Below, one piece after another: positions 30,007 through 32,104 of a DNA stretch of 32,104 bases (the first letter of the stretch is position 1; each line of letters begins with the position of its first letter). The stretch lies in the NCBI GenBank assembly GCA_025936995.1, contig JAICSH010000022.1, positions 1 through 32,104 on the forward strand, given 5' to 3'. The notes beneath the pieces were generated by a model. The model did not search any database and was not told the DNA's origin. It was given only the letters and a program-made list of their open reading frames with translations. The DNA comes from Thermoleophilia bacterium (GTDB lineage: Bacteria > Actinomycetota > Thermoleophilia > Gaiellales > Gaiellaceae). The translations under genes were made by a program, and so were the position numbers.

Positions 30007-32104
30007 GTGCCCGAAGCGCCGTTCGTCCACCTCCACGTCCACTCCGAGTACTCGATCCTCGACGGCGCCTGCCGGATCCCGGACCTCGCGAAGCGCGCCG
30101 CCGAGCTCGAGATGCCCGCCGTCTCGCTCACCGATCACGGCTCGCTCGCCGGCGCGGTCGACCTCTACAAGGCGGCCCGGAACGAGGGGGTCAAGCCCGT
30201 CCTCGGCTGCGAGGTCTACGTCGCCGACGACCGGCACGTGCAGCAGAAGGGGTACGCCCACCTGACGCTGCTGGCCGAGACGAACGAGGGCTACGGGAAC
30301 CTGATCAAGCTCTCCTCCCTCGGCTACCTCGAGGGCTACTACTACAAGCCGCGCGTCGACTGGGAGCTGCTCGAGCGCCACCGCGGAGGCCTGATCGCGC
30401 TCTCGGGCTGCCTCTCGGGCCGCGTCTGCAAGGCGCTCGAGGAGAACCGGCCGACCGACGCCGAGGCCGAGCTCGACCGGCTCGAGCAGCTCTTCGGACG
30501 CGACCAGATCTACGTCGAGCTCCAGAACGCGCATCTCGAGGTCCAGCAGCGGATCAACCCCGAGCTCGCGGCGCTCGCCGAGAAGCGCGGGCTGCCGCTC
30601 GTCGCCACCGGCGACGTCCATTACCTCCGGCACGAGGACGCGCGCGCCCACGAGGCGCTGCTCTGCATCCAGTCCGGGGACTCGCTCAAGAACCCGAACC
30701 GCTGGCGCTTCGAGACCGACCACTTCTACTTCAAGACGCCGGAGGAGATGGCCGGCGACTTCCCGGGCCACGAGGAGGCGCTGCGCCGCACGCTCGAGGT
30801 CGCCGAGCGCTGCAACGTCGAGATCGAGCTCGGCCGGATCCTGCTCCCGAAGTTCGACACGCCCGAGGGCCGCGACGCCTTCGAGTACCTCGTCGAGCTC
30901 GTCGAGACCGGAGCCGCGAAGCGCTACGGCACCGTGGCCCCGGAGCTGCGCGAGCGTCTCCAGTTCGAGCTGAAGACGATTAAGGAGATGGGCTTCTCGG
31001 ACTACTTCCTGATCGTCGCCGACCTCATCGCCTTCGCCCGGCGGAACGGGGTCAGCGTCGGCCCCGGGCGCGGCTCGTCCGCCGGCAGCCTCGTCGCATA
31101 CTGCCTCGAGATCACCGACGTCGACCCGATCGTGTACGGCCTGCTGTTCGAGCGCATGCTCAATCCGGGGCGCAAGTCGATGCCGGACATGGATCTCGAC
31201 TTCGCCGTGGAGGGCCGCGAGCGCGTCATCAACTACGCCCGCGAGAAGTACGGGCGCGACCGGGTTGCCCAGATCATCACCTTCGGGACGATGGCCGCCC
31301 GGGCGGCCGTCCGCGACGCCGGTCGCGTGCTCGAGCATCCCTACGGCGTCGTCGACCGGATCGCCAAGCTCATTCCGGAAGGTCCCGGCCAGATGCTCGC
31401 GGACTGCCTGAAGCCGGGCGGGGAGCTGAAGCAGGCGTACGACGCGGATCCCGTCGCGAGGGAGATCGTCGACCTTGCGAGGCCGCTCGAGGGTCTGACC
31501 CGACAGGACGGGATCCACGCCGCCGCCGTCGTGATCGGCGCCGAGCCGCTCACGAACCTCGTCCCGGTGCAGCAGAAGGGAGCCGACCAGGAGGTCGTGA
31601 CGCAGTTCTCCGGCACGGTGATCGAGACGATCGGGCTGCTGAAGATCGACTTCCTCGGGCTGCGCAACCTCGACGTCATCGACAAGGCCTGTCAGCTCGC
31701 GGGCGTCGCCGAAATCGGCTCGATCCCGCTCGACGACCGGAAGACGTACGAGATGCTCGCGCGTGGCGAGGCGATCGGCGTCTTCCAGTTCGAGGGGTCG
31801 GGAATGCGCGAAGCGTTGCGGCAGGTGAAGCCGACGAACTTCGAGGATCTGATCGCCCTCGTCGCGCTCTACCGGCCGGGGCCGATGCGGTACATCCCGG
31901 ACTACGCGCGCCGCAAGAACCGCCAGGAGCAGGTCACCTACCCCGACGCCCGGCTGAAGGCGATCACCGCGGCGACGTACGGCATCTGCATCTACCAGGA
32001 GCAGTACATGGAGATCGCGAAGCAGATCGCCGGCTTCTCGCCCGCCGAGGCCGACGACCTGCGCAAGGCGATCGGCAAGAAGATCCACTCGCTCATGGCG
32101 TCCC
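30007..32104 (+). CDS. dnaE: DNA polymerase III subunit alpha, N-terminal part (3' end outside window)
   Basis: The first 699 residues of a replicative polymerase normally about 1,150-1,200 long; the frame runs off the window without a stop. The PHP domain begins at once (VHLHVHSEYSILDGA, His8, His10, His12, then LTDHGS), with all metal-binding His motifs that can be checked, so proofreading-type PHP activity is possible. The palm carries PDMDLDF with catalytic Asp396 and Asp398, and the third Asp548 in LLKIDFLGL. The sequence GPGRGSSAGSLVAYCL and VALYRPGPM are typical of DnaE. It is the main chain-elongating enzyme of the replisome. GTG start at 30007 follows a TAAGCT box by nine bases. Confidence 0.97.
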   Translation, partial: MPEAPFVHLHVHSEYSILDGACRIPDLAKRAAELEMPAVSLTDHGSLAGAVDLYKAARNEGVKPVLGCEVYVADDRHVQQKGYAHLTLLAETNEGYGNLIKLSSLGYLEGYYYKPRVDWELLERHRGGLIALSGCLSGRVCKALEENRPTDAEAELDRLEQLFGRDQIYVELQNAHLEVQQRINPELAALAEKRGLPLVATGDVHYLRHEDARAHEALLCIQSGDSLKNPNRWRFETDHFYFKTPEEMAGDFPGHEEALRRTLEVAERCNVEIELGRILLPKFDTPEGRDAFEYLVELVETGAAKRYGTVAPELRERLQFELKTIKEMGFSDYFLIVADLIAFARRNGVSVGPGRGSSAGSLVAYCLEITDVDPIVYGLLFERMLNPGRKSMPDMDLDFAVEGRERVINYAREKYGRDRVAQIITFGTMAARAAVRDAGRVLEHPYGVVDRIAKLIPEGPGQMLADCLKPGGELKQAYDADPVAREIVDLARPLEGLTRQDGIHAAAVVIGAEPLTNLVPVQQKGADQEVVTQFSGTVIETIGLLKIDFLGLRNLDVIDKACQLAGVAEIGSIPLDDRKTYEMLARGEAIGVFQFEGSGMREALRQVKPTNFEDLIALVALYRPGPMRYIPDYARRKNRQEQVTYPDARLKAITAATYGICIYQEQYMEIAKQIAGFSPAEADDLRKAIGKKIHSLMAS

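Noticed and set aside
26715-30983. A 1,422-codon open frame on the plus strand
   Set aside because: It lies opposite the M36 peptidase and then in a wrong frame over dnaE; its product is Arg/Val-rich with no recognisable domain. High GC makes antisense frames long.
28738-32088. A 1,116-codon open frame on the minus strand
   Set aside because: It lies opposite dnaE and runs into the wrong frame of the peptidase gene; the product has no protein-like pattern.
1-32104. CRISPR arrays, tRNA or rRNA genes, intact insertion sequences
   Set aside because: No regularly spaced repeats, no tRNA-like cloverleaf with conserved arms, no rRNA sequence and no transposase reading were found by eye; a covariance-model scan would be needed to exclude small RNAs.

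Overview
This window is about 32.1 kb of very GC-rich DNA, densely coded on both strands. GTG starts are common, four-base stop/start overlaps are frequent and intergenic gaps are short. Gene content (Lhr-type helicase, Nei-like glycosylase, actinobacterial-style DnaE, MoxR/DUF58 operon, DHA2 exporter) and protein style suggest a deep-branching actinobacterium of the Thermoleophilia/Gaiellales kind. That assignment is inference; no rRNA gene is present. No tRNA, rRNA, CRISPR array or intact insertion sequence was seen.

Layout: 1-2085 is the 3' part of an Lhr-family helicase, followed by a small secreted protein. 2591-5858 (minus) is a histidine kinase, response regulator and nitronate-monooxygenase-like flavoprotein chained by GTGA overlaps. 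A Nei/Fpg glycosylase and a hypothetical partner diverge from it (5882-7863). 7905-9533 holds a short helical protein, a secreted possible TIM-barrel protein and a frameshifted membrane-anchored protein. A flippase-like membrane protein (9656-10609) converges on a DHA2 exporter. 12228-14427 is a translationally coupled ParA and FtsZ pair, then a nitroreductase-like protein, a large membrane protein (minus), gamma-glutamyltransferase with a GNAT acetyltransferase, an OsmC-type peroxidase and an SDR. 19800-21540 is a decayed island: a truncated SnoaL-like gene, two copies of a 29-bp direct repeat around a small membrane gene, and a class III cyclase gene with a frameshift and an apparent internal deletion. 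21633-25615 (minus) is a five-gene MoxR/DUF58/DUF4129-type operon. The end carries a small membrane protein, a secreted beta-rich protein, a fungalysin-type (M36) metallopeptidase, and the 5' part of dnaE.

Two points stand out. First, the FtsZ has its long proline-rich disordered segment at the N-terminus rather than between core and C-terminal peptide. The extreme N-terminus looks like the short basic peptides by which ParB-like partners contact ParA, and the gene sits in an operon with a ParA. This suggests an FtsZ that is itself the ParA partner. Second, ten genes that begin transcription units carry a TA-N3-T box 6 to 9 bases before the start codon, the layout of leaderless promoters. Two divergent pairs (HK/nei and membrane protein/ggt) have the same 23-bp spacer, with two -10 boxes that overlap on one shared TA.
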